The notes under the pieces were generated by a model that saw nothing but the letters and a program-made list of their open reading frames with translations, did no database searches and was not told the origin of the DNA. A stretch of DNA of 49,853 nucleotides from a virus: IMG/VR virus record IMGVR_UViG_3300025168_000132, positions 1-49,853 of that record, one strand, 5' to 3'. The stretch's first letter is position 1, and each line of letters opens with the position of its first letter. Positions 25,625-36,400 of this stretch are shown piece after piece. Position numbers and translations under genes: made by a program.

Positions 25625-27297
25625 GGTATGCAATAGCAACTGCTAGTATTTCAGCGGCTAGCGGTACAACTCCAGCATCTGGCACTGCGGTGTTAGCAGA
25701 AAGGATTAACGGTGTCGTTACTCCGATTAGCTCGGACTACAGAACCGAAGTGTCTGTTTCTCAGGCTGGTCAAGCGCCTGGCACTGGATCAAGCGGAGGC
25801 AAGCCTGGATCGACTAGAAATACTGGGAGTTCTGATGGTGGTGATGATATCGGTAAACGTGATGCTGTTTGGACGGTTACTCCTGTTGGTTCTATATTTG
25901 GCAATAATCGCCCTCAGTCGGCATCTTCGCTGACTACCATTCCCGCCAGCCAGATATTCCCGTACTACAACTTTGAAGACGATGGCACCGATTGGTCGGG
26001 CCGTGGCTTAGACTTAACAGTTACTAATGGTTCGTACTCAACTACCAGGGTAGTGGGAAGTAAGAGTGCTAACTTTCAAAACTCTTGTCACTTTAGCCGC
26101 GCACACAACGAATACTTTGCAAGTGACGGGGGAGCTGGGATACGGGTTTCATTTTGGATTTACCCTGTGGCTTTAGGCTCTGGCTCCGGGGCTTCTGACA
26201 TACAGGGAATTATTACCAAAGCGTCTGTTGATAGTTCTTCTGGTTCTGCGGTGTTTGATGGAGACTGGGGTATTTTCTACTCTCAAAATCTAGTTGGATC
26301 AAATGACCTACACGTTGCTACAGGTACTACGAGTGTAGCAACGCAGATTTTGCACGGCATGGAGCTTTCAACTGGAGCGTGGTATTTCATTGATGTTGTG
26401 TTTGACAATTACAATTCGGTGGCTTCTGTTAATGTGCGTGGTGCAGCTACTACTAACAGCGGCAATATAAGCATTGCTGGAAACATGGAGGGTGACACTA
26501 GTTTTCCGTTAAGGATAGGAAACAATTCGGATGGAAATTTATTAGGTGCTAACAGCGCACGGTTTTATCTAGATGCCGTTAGCTTCTCTAATGACTTTAC
26601 GTCACCAACTACTGACGAAATGTATAACTCTGGTTCGGCATACGCTACAGGATACACCGCTCAAGGTGTAGAGTCGTATCTTCCTAGTGCAGCCACATCC
26701 CTTGTTACAGGTACATATCAAGTGCCTGGAGATAAAGATGTTCCTGTTTCTATTACAGGCACTTCGGGTGCGGTAAGACCGGCAATGAAAATAACTAAAC
26801 CAACGTCTACGTCAGCCGATGTGTCTATTGAGGCAGGGACGGCCACTAGCAAATTCGTTGCTGACTTTACCGCCGATCCTTCAGTGGGTACGGTACGGCA
26901 AACTTCTAACCCCAAAGCTGCAGAAGTTGTATGGAAAGGAAAGTATGCCAACCATCCCATCGAGATACACGAATCTGACAACGGAATGATTATTGATAGC
27001 GAAACTGCTAGGGCGTCTGAATGCTCTATAGGTGTCACATCTATTGGTGCTGGCTCTCCATATACGTCACGTTCTAATTCGCCCACAGGGCCTCAAGATA
27101 TGGGTGGCACGGTAGCGTCTGGGGCGGTTGCTAGGGACAAAAGCTACGGTGAATCCTCTGACCCAGAAGCAGCTGCTAAGGCTCTTGGTTATAGCCCTGG
27201 TGCTGCAATTACTGTGCGGAATCCAACTGGGACAAGCTATTCTTCGGGGAATGTTTTAAGAATAGAAAAGGAAGGCAATGGCTGGGTGATATTATAA
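25621..27297 (+). CDS. tail fibre / receptor-binding protein with LamG-type lectin domain (558 aa)
   Basis: Residues about 115-340 show a concanavalin-A-like LamG_3 domain: FEDDGTDWSGRGLDLT, SFWIYPVA, then DGDWGIFYSQ, TGAWYFIDVVFD, FPLRIGNNSDGN and FYLDAVSFSNDFTS near the end. These are the strand pattern and the final YLDAVSFSN signature of such domains. The N-terminal 100 residues are Ser/Gly/Thr-rich and would tether to the virion. The C-terminal 200 residues are beta-rich with GTSGAVRPAMKI and HPIEIHESDNGM. Likely binds glycans or surface protein on the host cell. Overlaps the upstream gene by ATGA, and is followed by the largest gap in the arm (61 bases). Confidence 0.78.
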   Translation: MRYAIATASISAASGTTPASGTAVLAERINGVVTPISSDYRTEVSVSQAGQAPGTGSSGGKPGSTRNTGSSDGGDDIGKRDAVWTVTPVGSIFGNNRPQSASSLTTIPASQIFPYYNFEDDGTDWSGRGLDLTVTNGSYSTTRVVGSKSANFQNSCHFSRAHNEYFASDGGAGIRVSFWIYPVALGSGSGASDIQGIITKASVDSSSGSAVFDGDWGIFYSQNLVGSNDLHVATGTTSVATQILHGMELSTGAWYFIDVVFDNYNSVASVNVRGAATTNSGNISIAGNMEGDTSFPLRIGNNSDGNLLGANSARFYLDAVSFSNDFTSPTTDEMYNSGSAYATGYTAQGVESYLPSAATSLVTGTYQVPGDKDVPVSITGTSGAVRPAMKITKPTSTSADVSIEAGTATSKFVADFTADPSVGTVRQTSNPKAAEVVWKGKYANHPIEIHESDNGMIIDSETARASECSIGVTSIGAGSPYTSRSNSPTGPQDMGGTVASGAVARDKSYGESSDPEAAAKALGYSPGAAITVRNPTGTSYSSGNVLRIEKEGNGWVIL

Positions 27298-27358
27298 GTA
27301 CCACTAAACCGTTTATTGTGGGATAATGACACACTGACTGTACCCAGAAAGTAGCAAA
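27298..27358 (+). promoter_or_regulatory. intergenic gap, possible internal promoter
   Basis: This is the longest gap between plus-strand genes after 8004. GGATAATG (27320-27327) resembles an extended -10 box. No convincing -35 is seen at the usual spacing. It may boost the following Q-rich virion genes. No terminator is visible. Confidence 0.25.
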
Positions 27359-29086
27359 ATGGCTAAAAAAGACGAAGAAGAACTTCAGAAATTGATTGAA
27401 GTTGTTACTGGCGCAGCCAATCAGCAGCAAGCGCCCAGGAATCCCCAAGAGGAATTACAGGCCATGACTGGAACTGGCCCGGCCCAGCAAGCCGGAACAG
27501 CAAGTATTCCTTCTTGGATGTATAATTCCACCGCGAAACCTTGGGAACAACTTGGGCAAGATTATTACACCCAGCAAGGTACTGGGGCAGGGATGTCTGG
27601 GGTTGTGAATCCTGGTGCCTGGAATGCTGCAATGTTTGGTGGAGTTGGCGCAAGCCCCACTAATCCGTATGGGCAGTATGCAATTAACCCGTATTCTGAT
27701 GGCGCAGTCAATCCAGAATGGATTGCTTCTGGAGGAAGGTCATTTGCCACCGAGACTCCTGATGGCGCATTTGGCGTGCAATCTGCGTATGCTCCGAGTT
27801 CTTGGAGTTTTGGTGCAAATCCAGCTGGTGGACTGCCGAACATGGAACCTGACATATGGACGGAAAATTTTAACACTGTTGGTTTTGCCCCTGGGCAATT
27901 GGATCCGGGCGGCGGTGGCGGCGGAACCACCCCGATTGGACCAGAGCCGCACTATAATGATCCCGATAAAGATTTTCTAGGAGGCGGGATAGGTGGATGG
28001 AAATTACCGGATTATATGAATCCGGGTCAATCTGGCGAAACTCCCGACTGGACTGAGATTTTTGGGAATAAACCTGCGAATTACGGAGAAGGGTTTGGGT
28101 CGGCAGAGGCTTCTAGGCTGCAAGCAATATCTAGGCTACTTGCTGAGCCGCATGCCGCTTATATACGAGAAACATTGGGCGGTAAGTTTGCGATAGACAG
28201 GACGAAAGAAGAAGGGTTCCAGAAAAGACTTGGTGAGCTTGGGCATCTGGGAATAACTGAAGACAACCCGTATGGTTCAGGTACTATCGCGGCTCAAATT
28301 TATGGCGAGCTTGCTAAGCAAGAAAAAGAAGCCGGTTTAAAAACGGGAACATATGACTCAACAACCGGAAAGTTTACGGGTGGAGTTCTTGATGCCGAAA
28401 CTCAAGCGGCTAAGGATATTGATAGAAATAAATCTACCTTAGCTGAAGAGAGAATGGTTGAGCATGCAAGGCTTCTTGATTTGCAGGCCGGTAAGATAAT
28501 GAGCAACTTAGGGAGCGTTCAATCTCCATTTGCAAGCATGTTTGGCCTTGGTGGTCAGCAGGGTGGTCAGCAGGGTGGTCAGCAGGGTGGTCAGCAGGGT
28601 GGTCAGCAGGGTGGTGAGCAGCAGATGCAGCAGCAGCAGATGCAGCAGCAGCAGATGCAGCAGGGAAGTGCTTCTCCGATTCAGAACCTGTTCAATCTTG
28701 CAGGTCAAGGCCAGATGCAATCGACTGCGCATAAACTTCTTGAAGGCCCGGCGCATGGTGGTCAATACAATCCGTTTGCTGCGTCTACTGCTGCTGTACC
28801 TGGAATGGTTGGCGGTCCTAACGCTTTCGGGGCAGGTCAAAATTCCTTGCTCGGTTTACAAGGCGCAATGAATACTCAGCAGGCCGCGCAGCTTGGCGCT
28901 AATCAGCAGCTAAGTAAGCTCGGCATGCAGGCAGGCCAAAACCTTATGGGGCAGTTTAATCCTCAGCTTGCCAATCAATTTGCAATACAGGCACCATTTG
29001 CTCAGGCAGCTGGTTCAACTATTGGCGGTCTAGGCCAAGCTGTTGGCGGCGTCTTGGGTGGAATGGGCAACGTAGGAGTAGCTTAA
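27359..29086 (+). CDS. Q/G-rich internal virion protein (575 aa)
   Basis: This is a low-complexity protein rich in Gly, Gln, Asn, Pro and Ala. Residues 1-230 are disordered with NPYGQYAINPY-type motifs. Residues 230-380 are a charged, helical, possibly globular part. Six GGQQ units (28550-28621) are followed by QMQQQ repeats, and the C-terminal 150 residues are Gly/Gln/Ala-rich with a hydrophobic final helix (SAGSTIGGLGQAVGG-like). It matches internal, ejected virion proteins of short-tailed phages by position and composition. No enzyme motif. Ribosome site AGAAAG is weak. Confidence 0.65.
   Translation: MAKKDEEELQKLIEVVTGAANQQQAPRNPQEELQAMTGTGPAQQAGTASIPSWMYNSTAKPWEQLGQDYYTQQGTGAGMSGVVNPGAWNAAMFGGVGASPTNPYGQYAINPYSDGAVNPEWIASGGRSFATETPDGAFGVQSAYAPSSWSFGANPAGGLPNMEPDIWTENFNTVGFAPGQLDPGGGGGGTTPIGPEPHYNDPDKDFLGGGIGGWKLPDYMNPGQSGETPDWTEIFGNKPANYGEGFGSAEASRLQAISRLLAEPHAAYIRETLGGKFAIDRTKEEGFQKRLGELGHLGITEDNPYGSGTIAAQIYGELAKQEKEAGLKTGTYDSTTGKFTGGVLDAETQAAKDIDRNKSTLAEERMVEHARLLDLQAGKIMSNLGSVQSPFASMFGLGGQQGGQQGGQQGGQQGGQQGGEQQMQQQQMQQQQMQQGSASPIQNLFNLAGQGQMQSTAHKLLEGPAHGGQYNPFAASTAAVPGMVGGPNAFGAGQNSLLGLQGAMNTQQAAQLGANQQLSKLGMQAGQNLMGQFNPQLANQFAIQAPFAQAAGSTIGGLGQAVGGVLGGMGNVGVA
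28550..28660 (+). repeat. tandem 12-bp GGTGGTCAGCAG and 15-bp QMQQQ repeats (coding)
   Basis: Six copies of a 12-base unit (the last with GAG in place of CAG) encode GGQQ. They are followed by three 15-base units encoding QMQQQ. The high DNA identity implies recent slippage. Confidence 0.9.
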
Positions 29087-29087
29087 G

Positions 29088-30788
29088 ATGCGTTTTCCCA
29101 GTCAACCGTTTGATCCGAAAAAATTCCAGCAAGCGATGATCGGCAACAAAGCCAGACAGCAAAGCTTGAAGCGTGCAAAGAAAGACCCTGGTAAAGCATT
29201 TGGCGCGTTAGGCAAACTTGCCAAGAAGATGAACCCGCAGCAGTTGCAGCAGTTGCAACAGGGCATGAGCCGAATCATGGGCCAGAATATAGGTGGTCTT
29301 GGTGCCGCTGGTCAAGCAGCTAATGCCTTTGGCAATTTTACTAGCGATCAGCAAATGCAGGATATGTTTAAACAAATGCCCTCAATCGGGCTGGGCGGCG
29401 ATGGGCCTATGTCGGCTGGGGGTCTTACCCCTGGTATGCTGCAAAACAGCCAAGGCGTAAAGGGAATGCAGATACAGCAGTTGCTAGCCAACATGGGCCT
29501 TACTGGCCCTGGCTCTGGCACGCAAGCGCAAGGGGGCTATCGACCCCAGCCAGGAGTGACGGGAGGACCAACACCACCGACCCCAGGGCAAAGCCTGCAG
29601 GACATTGCTAAACAGCAAGCAATGGATCGAATAAGTCGACTTAAAGACAGAGATGTAAAGAAGGGTGGTCCCGACCTCGACGCAAGCCAGTTGAAGGAAT
29701 TAGAAAAACAGGCTTTTAACATGCGGAATGATCCTGAACGCAATCAAAACAAAGAAGAGCTTTTTAGAAAACAGTTTGGTAGACCGACGAATCCGCAGCA
29801 GACTCAGGAAATGAAAAACATTTTCCAGAAAATGTCAGGGATGCCAAAGTCGGAGTTGAAAAATTACATGGAGTCATTGAGGAATGACCCTAGATTTCAA
29901 GGAAATGAACAGGCTTATACTAGAGCAGCGGGTCAGCAAATGCGGGGGGAACAAGCTGGTGCTCAGCAGCCGCTTAACCTTGGCGGCATACAAGGGCCTA
30001 TGGGGATGACTGCGCAACAAGGAAGCGTTCAGCCTATGGGAATGGCTCCACCACAAGGAGGTGCTCAGCCTCCCACGATGAGACAGACAGTACAACAGCA
30101 GCAGTTCGCTAAGCAGCAGCAAGGTGGCGCTTCTGGTGCAGCGGCAGGTGGCGCTCCATCAGCAACTCAAACAGCAGCCCCAAAGGGAGTAAACAATAAC
30201 CTTACTGCAACAGCAAATACAACGCCTGCAACAGCAAGTACAACGCCCCCAGCAACGCCCACGTTTCCTGACGCAAGTGCTGCTTACTCCCCTCCTAATT
30301 ACGGAAGTGGTACTCAGTTCGGTGCAGGGGCAATGACACCGGGTGTTACTACTGATCAGCTGCAAGGTGCTGTTACCGGAAGCCCTCTTCTTAATACTGG
30401 ACCGGCGACTGCAGGTCAGATATCCCAAGCACAATACAACCCTATGATTAACATGCCTGGGCAAGCTGATTTAATGAATCAATTCTCGACTCCGGGCAGG
30501 TCCAATACTATGGGGCAATACGGAACTGGCGGGTTGGCTAACACAGCAAACCAAATGGCTGCAAATCAAGCTGCACAGCAGGGGATACAGGGAGCCCAGG
30601 GGCTGATAGCCGGTAACGTGCAGCAGCAGCTTGGTTCCCAACAGATAGGTTCACAGATGGATATGGCGCAGCGTCAGCAGCAATTGCAGCATATAACTTC
30701 AATGCTTGGGCCAGCAGTTTCCGGCGCTGCTTCAGGGTTTAATCAGGCGATTCAGGGAATGACTGGAATGCCAAGGTTCTTATCGTAA
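29088..30788 (+). CDS. Q-rich internal virion protein, second of pair (566 aa)
   Basis: The N-terminal 60 residues are basic (KKFQQAMIGNKARQQSLKRAKKD). The protein is then dominated by Gln, Gly, Ala, Pro and Met, with a charged helical section at residues 165-260 (SRLKDRDVKKGG, KNKEEL, KSELKNYMESLRN). The C-terminal 100 residues are Q/A/G-rich with a hydrophobic final segment. It shares composition with the preceding gene and with 1099-2499, suggesting a family of low-complexity internal proteins. Starts 1 base after the preceding stop region, with GGAG upstream. Confidence 0.65.
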   Translation: MRFPSQPFDPKKFQQAMIGNKARQQSLKRAKKDPGKAFGALGKLAKKMNPQQLQQLQQGMSRIMGQNIGGLGAAGQAANAFGNFTSDQQMQDMFKQMPSIGLGGDGPMSAGGLTPGMLQNSQGVKGMQIQQLLANMGLTGPGSGTQAQGGYRPQPGVTGGPTPPTPGQSLQDIAKQQAMDRISRLKDRDVKKGGPDLDASQLKELEKQAFNMRNDPERNQNKEELFRKQFGRPTNPQQTQEMKNIFQKMSGMPKSELKNYMESLRNDPRFQGNEQAYTRAAGQQMRGEQAGAQQPLNLGGIQGPMGMTAQQGSVQPMGMAPPQGGAQPPTMRQTVQQQQFAKQQQGGASGAAAGGAPSATQTAAPKGVNNNLTATANTTPATASTTPPATPTFPDASAAYSPPNYGSGTQFGAGAMTPGVTTDQLQGAVTGSPLLNTGPATAGQISQAQYNPMINMPGQADLMNQFSTPGRSNTMGQYGTGGLANTANQMAANQAAQQGIQGAQGLIAGNVQQQLGSQQIGSQMDMAQRQQQLQHITSMLGPAVSGAASGFNQAIQGMTGMPRFLS

Positions 30789-30805
30789 ACAGGATATCTA
30801 AAACG

Positions 30806-33448
30806 ATGGCTACATTTTCAGAACAAGAATTAAAGCAAATCGGAATTATGATTGCTGCGGGAAATCCCCAGAGAGCTGCGGAAGAATATGTTCTTCGTCG
30901 CAGGTCTGAGCGTGCGGAAGAAGTACGGGAAAAAGAAGCAGCCGAAAGAGGTTCTCGCGCTGGAGGGAAGTGGTCGACTTATGTAGAGAACAGCCCAGAG
31001 CAAAATCAAAACTTGCTTTTAAATCTTCTCGGTTTAGGTGAAGATGCACCTGAAGCAAGAGAAGCACCTCCCCGAGAAGCACCTCCCCGAGAAGCACTAG
31101 TTCCCCAGAGGACAGACTTTGATCGCTTGATTGAAGCAGAGTCTCCCGCTCCAAGGGAAGAGGCAGAAATGTTTGAGCAAGACATGGAGCTAGGTGGAGA
31201 CTGGACCGATGAAGAGCGGGCTGAAATTGAAGGCATGGCCGATGAGATTGAAATTGACTCAGCCTCTCTTGAGTTTTCCCCGAGGGAGTCTAGTCCTGAA
31301 ATTCTTGAAGCGGGAATTGGAAGTGGTATCAACAAAGCTATTGTTAAGCCAATTGTAAACGCTGCTCTGGACACTGTTGGACGAGGCCCGAAGGTAAAAA
31401 AGGCAATTAAGGAATTACTTGACTTGCCGGTAGAGGTTGGCCTGCCATCTAAGGTGAGGGTAAAGGACTTAACTACGCAGCAGCTTCGTAATCTTGCCCA
31501 TCAATCAGGCGTAAAGGGTGCCTTTAGCATGAAGAGGGTGGACTTATTTTCAATGCTTTCTGAAAACGAAGCATTAAGGAGCAGTCTTTTCAAGAGATTT
31601 TCTAAGAGGACCAGAGAAGCAGCAGAGTCAACAGTAACCGCAGCAAAAAAACCTTTTACTAAAGGCCCAAGAGCGCATGAAGAATTACTTAATTCAGTCA
31701 TAGTGCTTGCGAATGGAGCTAAAGTTAAGGTAAGAGATTTAGGACAAGCTCCCCTGCGTAAGTTTGCCCATGAGGCAGGAATAACGGGTGCTCATAACAT
31801 GAGCGTAAAAAGGCTCCATGAAATCTTAAGAGAGAATACGCTGATGAGAAACAGTGTTATGCGCCGCGCGGCTAAGGCAACCAAAGAGGGTGCGGTAGCT
31901 ACAGGTGAACATGTCGCGAGAAACCCGAAGAAGTATTCTGCCGCTGCGGGTGCGGGTGTAGGTGGGCTTGCCACCTATATGGCAACTGGTGGCGGCGGCG
32001 CTGACCCTGATGTTGACCCTGATGTTGACCCTGGTGCCGATCCAGTGTCAAGCGAGCACACTGACATGCACGGGTTCCCTAGCTGGGAAGAGTATCGAGA
32101 GGCAAACGTAGGAAAGGGTCGCGAGCCAAGGAACGCAGACGGACAGGTGATCCACGTTGATCACCACGGAAGAACGCAAGAAGAGATGTATAAGAGACAC
32201 AGGGAAAGAGAGGGCAGGGAAATGCTCGCGCAGAACATACACAACACCCACGGAGTTCCTCGCCACATAGCACGGCAGGCTGCTCAATATATGGCACCAG
32301 ACTTTGATGCATACATGCCGGGGATTGACGTTGAGACTGCAGTCGATATTGCGTCTGGGCGAATTACTAAAGCTGAAGCAAGAGAAAAAATAAGGCTTAG
32401 CGGCAGGGACGTTGAGGTTACAAGGGAGTCTGTTGCTGACACCCACAGGGGTTCAGTGGGCATGGGCGACCCGTGGCATTCCGGTAGCTTAGAAAGCGAT
32501 CCTCTTACTATTAATGATCAACCTGCGTTTGAGAAATCCGCAGACTTTAGGCATAAGCGTAAAGAATGGATGAGACTTGTCAAAGGTAAGTACGGAAGCT
32601 ACGACAAGTACTTGTCTCATAAAAAGAGAACTGCAAGGATGGCTACTCCAGAATGGCAGGCGAGGGATAAAGGTAGAAAGAAGAAGCGTCGAGTTAATGA
32701 GCTTCTGAAAAGTGGGAATCGAGTAGCTGCTAACGCTGTAATGCTTGACATAGAAGACCCATCTGACCCAAGGAACATGGTCAACTTCATGTCGCCTCGG
32801 CAGTTCGCTGAATACAAAAAGAACTGGGATGAAAGCAATGAAAAGAAAAATAAGAAGCCAGACTCTTTTGCGAATGCCCGAAACATGGCGAAGAAGGTTC
32901 CCGGGCTTGCTTTAACGGCAAATACACCTGACGAAAAAGAAAAAATTAAAAGACTTATTTCTTGGATAGAAGAAACCTATGCACAAAATGATGAGCCTAG
33001 CCCGTTTGGTGGTGTAGACGTACCAGGGGTAGGATTAATGGGTTCCAATATGGATGACATACTAGGCAGTTCAAGGTCTGATGGCAAGAGATTTGCGCCA
33101 GAAGAAGGGGAGGGGATTGCTCGGTTTGGCGAAGATAAGGGTTATACATACGACACTTACTTTGAGGATGTCGATCCAACCCCTGTTAACTTGGCTCGGT
33201 ATTTACACAAAGCAATGAAGGGCGGGTTAATGGGAGCTGGGACCGATGAGCATGGCATGGCTACGGCAATGCATGTCTTGAACCAGCTGCCTCCTTCCGT
33301 TGCTAGGGAGGTTATTGAAAAATACCGAGAGCTTTATAAACGTGATTTAAAAGAAGACGTTACGGATGAGCTTGGCGGCGTTCCAGTGTTTAGCTATGAA
33401 GAAGATGAAGATTTAAGAGACAGATTCTTAGGCACATTAAACAGGTAG
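30806..33448 (+). CDS. large internal virion protein with SAP-like repeats and annexin-like C-terminus (880 aa)
   Basis: The layout is modular. Residues 1-60 are a helix. An acidic, Pro-rich region follows at 80-180. Two copies of an about 50-residue motif (about 215-265 and 305-355) each read VRVKDL/VKVRDL..LR..A...G..GA..M, a Rho_N/SAP-like helix-extended-loop-helix that might bind nucleic acid. Next is a Gly-rich spacer with an Ala/Gly hydrophobic segment (372-395) and ADPDVDPDVDP. Then comes a long charged region with lysine-rich helices (600-700). Residues 796-858 resemble one annexin repeat: KAMKG, GAGTDE, then YRELYKRDLKEDVTDELGG. Likely an ejected virion protein. The annexin-like segment could touch membranes. 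Function is inferred. Confidence 0.7.
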   Translation: MATFSEQELKQIGIMIAAGNPQRAAEEYVLRRRSERAEEVREKEAAERGSRAGGKWSTYVENSPEQNQNLLLNLLGLGEDAPEAREAPPREAPPREALVPQRTDFDRLIEAESPAPREEAEMFEQDMELGGDWTDEERAEIEGMADEIEIDSASLEFSPRESSPEILEAGIGSGINKAIVKPIVNAALDTVGRGPKVKKAIKELLDLPVEVGLPSKVRVKDLTTQQLRNLAHQSGVKGAFSMKRVDLFSMLSENEALRSSLFKRFSKRTREAAESTVTAAKKPFTKGPRAHEELLNSVIVLANGAKVKVRDLGQAPLRKFAHEAGITGAHNMSVKRLHEILRENTLMRNSVMRRAAKATKEGAVATGEHVARNPKKYSAAAGAGVGGLATYMATGGGGADPDVDPDVDPGADPVSSEHTDMHGFPSWEEYREANVGKGREPRNADGQVIHVDHHGRTQEEMYKRHREREGREMLAQNIHNTHGVPRHIARQAAQYMAPDFDAYMPGIDVETAVDIASGRITKAEAREKIRLSGRDVEVTRESVADTHRGSVGMGDPWHSGSLESDPLTINDQPAFEKSADFRHKRKEWMRLVKGKYGSYDKYLSHKKRTARMATPEWQARDKGRKKKRRVNELLKSGNRVAANAVMLDIEDPSDPRNMVNFMSPRQFAEYKKNWDESNEKKNKKPDSFANARNMAKKVPGLALTANTPDEKEKIKRLISWIEETYAQNDEPSPFGGVDVPGVGLMGSNMDDILGSSRSDGKRFAPEEGEGIARFGEDKGYTYDTYFEDVDPTPVNLARYLHKAMKGGLMGAGTDEHGMATAMHVLNQLPPSVAREVIEKYRELYKRDLKEDVTDELGGVPVFSYEEDEDLRDRFLGTLNR

Positions 33449-33455
33449 TAACCGC

Positions 33456-36400
33456 ATGGCATCTTATTTCGATGATCCATTTGGTGGCGATCCGTTTGGT
33501 GGCGATCCATTTTCTTCAAGTGGACATGGTAGTTCTTTCGGTTCGTCTTCATCTTCTGGTCTTAGCATAGACGATATTGCTGGTGTCCCAAAAGACATAT
33601 CTCCTGAAGACAGAAGGTCGCTTCTCCGCAGGCTGGGAGAAGGAACCCTTGGTGGTGTCGGCGCGTTTGGTAACGTGCTTGATTTGCCCGGCTCTAGCAT
33701 AAGAGACTGGCTTGTCGGTAAGGGTGGCGTTGATCAATGGGGTAGCCCGTTGTCTGGAGAGGACAGGGTTACCGGCAGAGATGTTCTTGCGCACTATGGC
33801 CTTGCCCCCAAGAATAAAGAGACTGGGATTTCCGGCTGGTTCAGCGATCCTATGGAAGCGATTTATGATGTTGGTGGTTTTCTTACTGAAGTGTTTACGG
33901 ACCCGTTGACCTACACCGGGATTGGTCTTTTTGGAAAAGGTCTTGGTGCAATAAGCAAAGCTGGCGGCGTCCTTAAACACGCCGACCTTCTCGATGATGT
34001 AGTTGAAGTTGCCGGTAGGAAGGCTGCAAAGAAAGCAAGGGCTGAAGGGATGGGGTCTATCCCTCGGGTCGGCCCGCGAGAGTCTAGGCGAACCACTACC
34101 ATTAAAGATATTTTAGACGACGATGTACTTCAGGAAAGATTTGGCGGGAGACAACCATTAGAAGAACATCTTCGCTCGTCTTCTATTAAGGCGGGAGTTG
34201 ACGACTTTGCCTCTACGCTAGACGAAGGCATTGGTGGCGCTGCCCGAATGCACATACCTGGGTACGGTCCAGTCGGTCCATCTGTTTCTCCATTTGGTGG
34301 CAAGGTTGGGAAACTAATGGATAGTGGTTTTGGTGCAGTTGGTGAAAGCGCAGTTGGTCAGACAGTCGCTGCTGGGTTTGATGCTGCAGCTGGTGGTAAG
34401 TTTGGTAAGTACGCACAAGTGGTTTCAAGGATTGCCAAAGGGTATAAGACTAGGACTGTGCCCAAAGCAGTAGAGCAAGCGATGGGACTTGGTGATCATT
34501 TCGCAGGCGTCAGGCAAGCGGCAATTGATTCTGGACTTGGCGACATAATACTTTCAAGGTCAATGGTAGGATCCAATCCTGTTGGGGTTGCAGCAAGAGC
34601 TGGTGATATTATTCAAAGCCCATCTCTTATGCGCCCGGCTAAAGTTCTCGGTACAACACCGAACAATGATGTTATCCTTCGCTACCTTGATGATGATGGT
34701 GTCTATCAAACCATAACGACAAGAGCCGAAGACCTTAAGGGTGCGTCCCGTATTAGCGACCTCGGACAGGTTGACCAGATAAACGATGACTTAATCAACG
34801 ATGCCTTAAGTGGGTTTGCTACTTCTGTTAAAGAACTTGGGGATTACGATCAGGCGTTAGACAGCTGGCTCATTACGGACGTTACTCGATCCGGCGAAGC
34901 TGGGGAATCAATGAGAGGTTTGGTTAATAGAATCCCAAATCCAGCGAAAAGAAAACAAGTCGAGCAAGTTCTTCGTAAAACAATAAACCAAATGGATAGT
35001 GTTACGCAGCCTGTTTATTCAAGGCTTGTTCAGAAAGGGCTGAAGATAGGAGAAGTTGAACAATATGCTGTTCGTCATATTACTCCAGAAAGACAGAGAT
35101 TGATTACGGCTGAGCAGCGAACTCCTCAGATGGTCCGAGAGTATATGGGCAAGCCATCAAGTCAGCTTGCAAGAAACGAGGCAATAAGAGACATACCTAC
35201 ACATCTCATTCAAAGAATGCATGACGACCCCAGGTTTCGCAGGGCGATCAAGGAAGTGTCTGAATCCGGTGGTGGCAGCGAAGAAGCAATTGTTTTGATT
35301 TCTGAAATACTTGAACAAGATTCTGTGTATAAGCCGTACCTTCAGAAGTCTTGGAAGGAAGGTTTCAGGATCGACGACAAAGTCCTTGAAGTTCCTGGCA
35401 ACATATTAAAAAGTTTGTCTTCTGACGCTGATGAAGCTGTACGCATGGCACATCATGCCCAAGAGATTGCCCGTTCCCTAGTAGATAATAATGCAGGTGG
35501 CAGGCTATATATCCCTGACGTACTTAAGAACTACGTTAACTACGCAAAAGACATGGCTAATCTTGAGGCGACTATAGATGCCATGCATGCGACTGTCGCC
35601 AGGACAGCTACTAAAGTGATGGGGCCTGGAACGGTTACTGTAAAGGAAATGCTTAAGAGTGTTGGGCACGATACAGCAAAAGGGCTGCAGCAGCTGTCTG
35701 CAGTAATGGGAGACAACGCCGCAGATATTGGAAAGATGTATGTTCCCACGGAATTTCTTAGGCAAATCAAAGCAACCAAGGCTATTCAGAAACCCGGACC
35801 ATTTCTTGAGCAGTTCCAAAAGTTTGTTGACGGTACAACTGGAATGTTTAAAGGTGGGGTCACGCTTCCTTTCCCATCGTTTGCTTTCAGGAATCATATA
35901 TCTGGGCAGATTGTAAACATTACTTCAGGAGACATTAATAGCGTTGCTGACTTAATTGATTACACAAAACTTTGGTGGGCTTCTAGGGGCCTGAGCCGAG
36001 GCCCAAAGTCAACTGCTACTATCAAGGGCATTAAAGATTCTTCAGGCAATTCAATGTCTAATGCTGACATCATGAAAGAGGTAAGGACTCTTGACTTCAT
36101 TGATGACCAGACTCACTTCATGGATATAGCTGGACCAGGAAAACCCAAGAAGGCTTTTGTTGATTTTGATGTTGACGAGCTTACACCTAACTGGAAATTG
36201 CAAGGCCCAATGGACGCAGCTCGTTCTGCAAAAAAAGTTTGGTCTGAAGCCAGCGAAGGAATTGAAAGAGAACCTGGGTTTCTTAGAAGCATAGTAAGTG
36301 CAGAGCAAGTTCCTGGCACAAAGCCAATGAAGGGAACAAAGACAGCGAGGACTGCTGGGCGGTTTGTTATGGAAACAGGCAGCAACCTTAACCGTGCTGT

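Noticed and set aside
28508-28840. Minus-strand Leu/Thr repeat ORF
   Set aside because: Antisense of the GGQQ/QMQQQ repeats.
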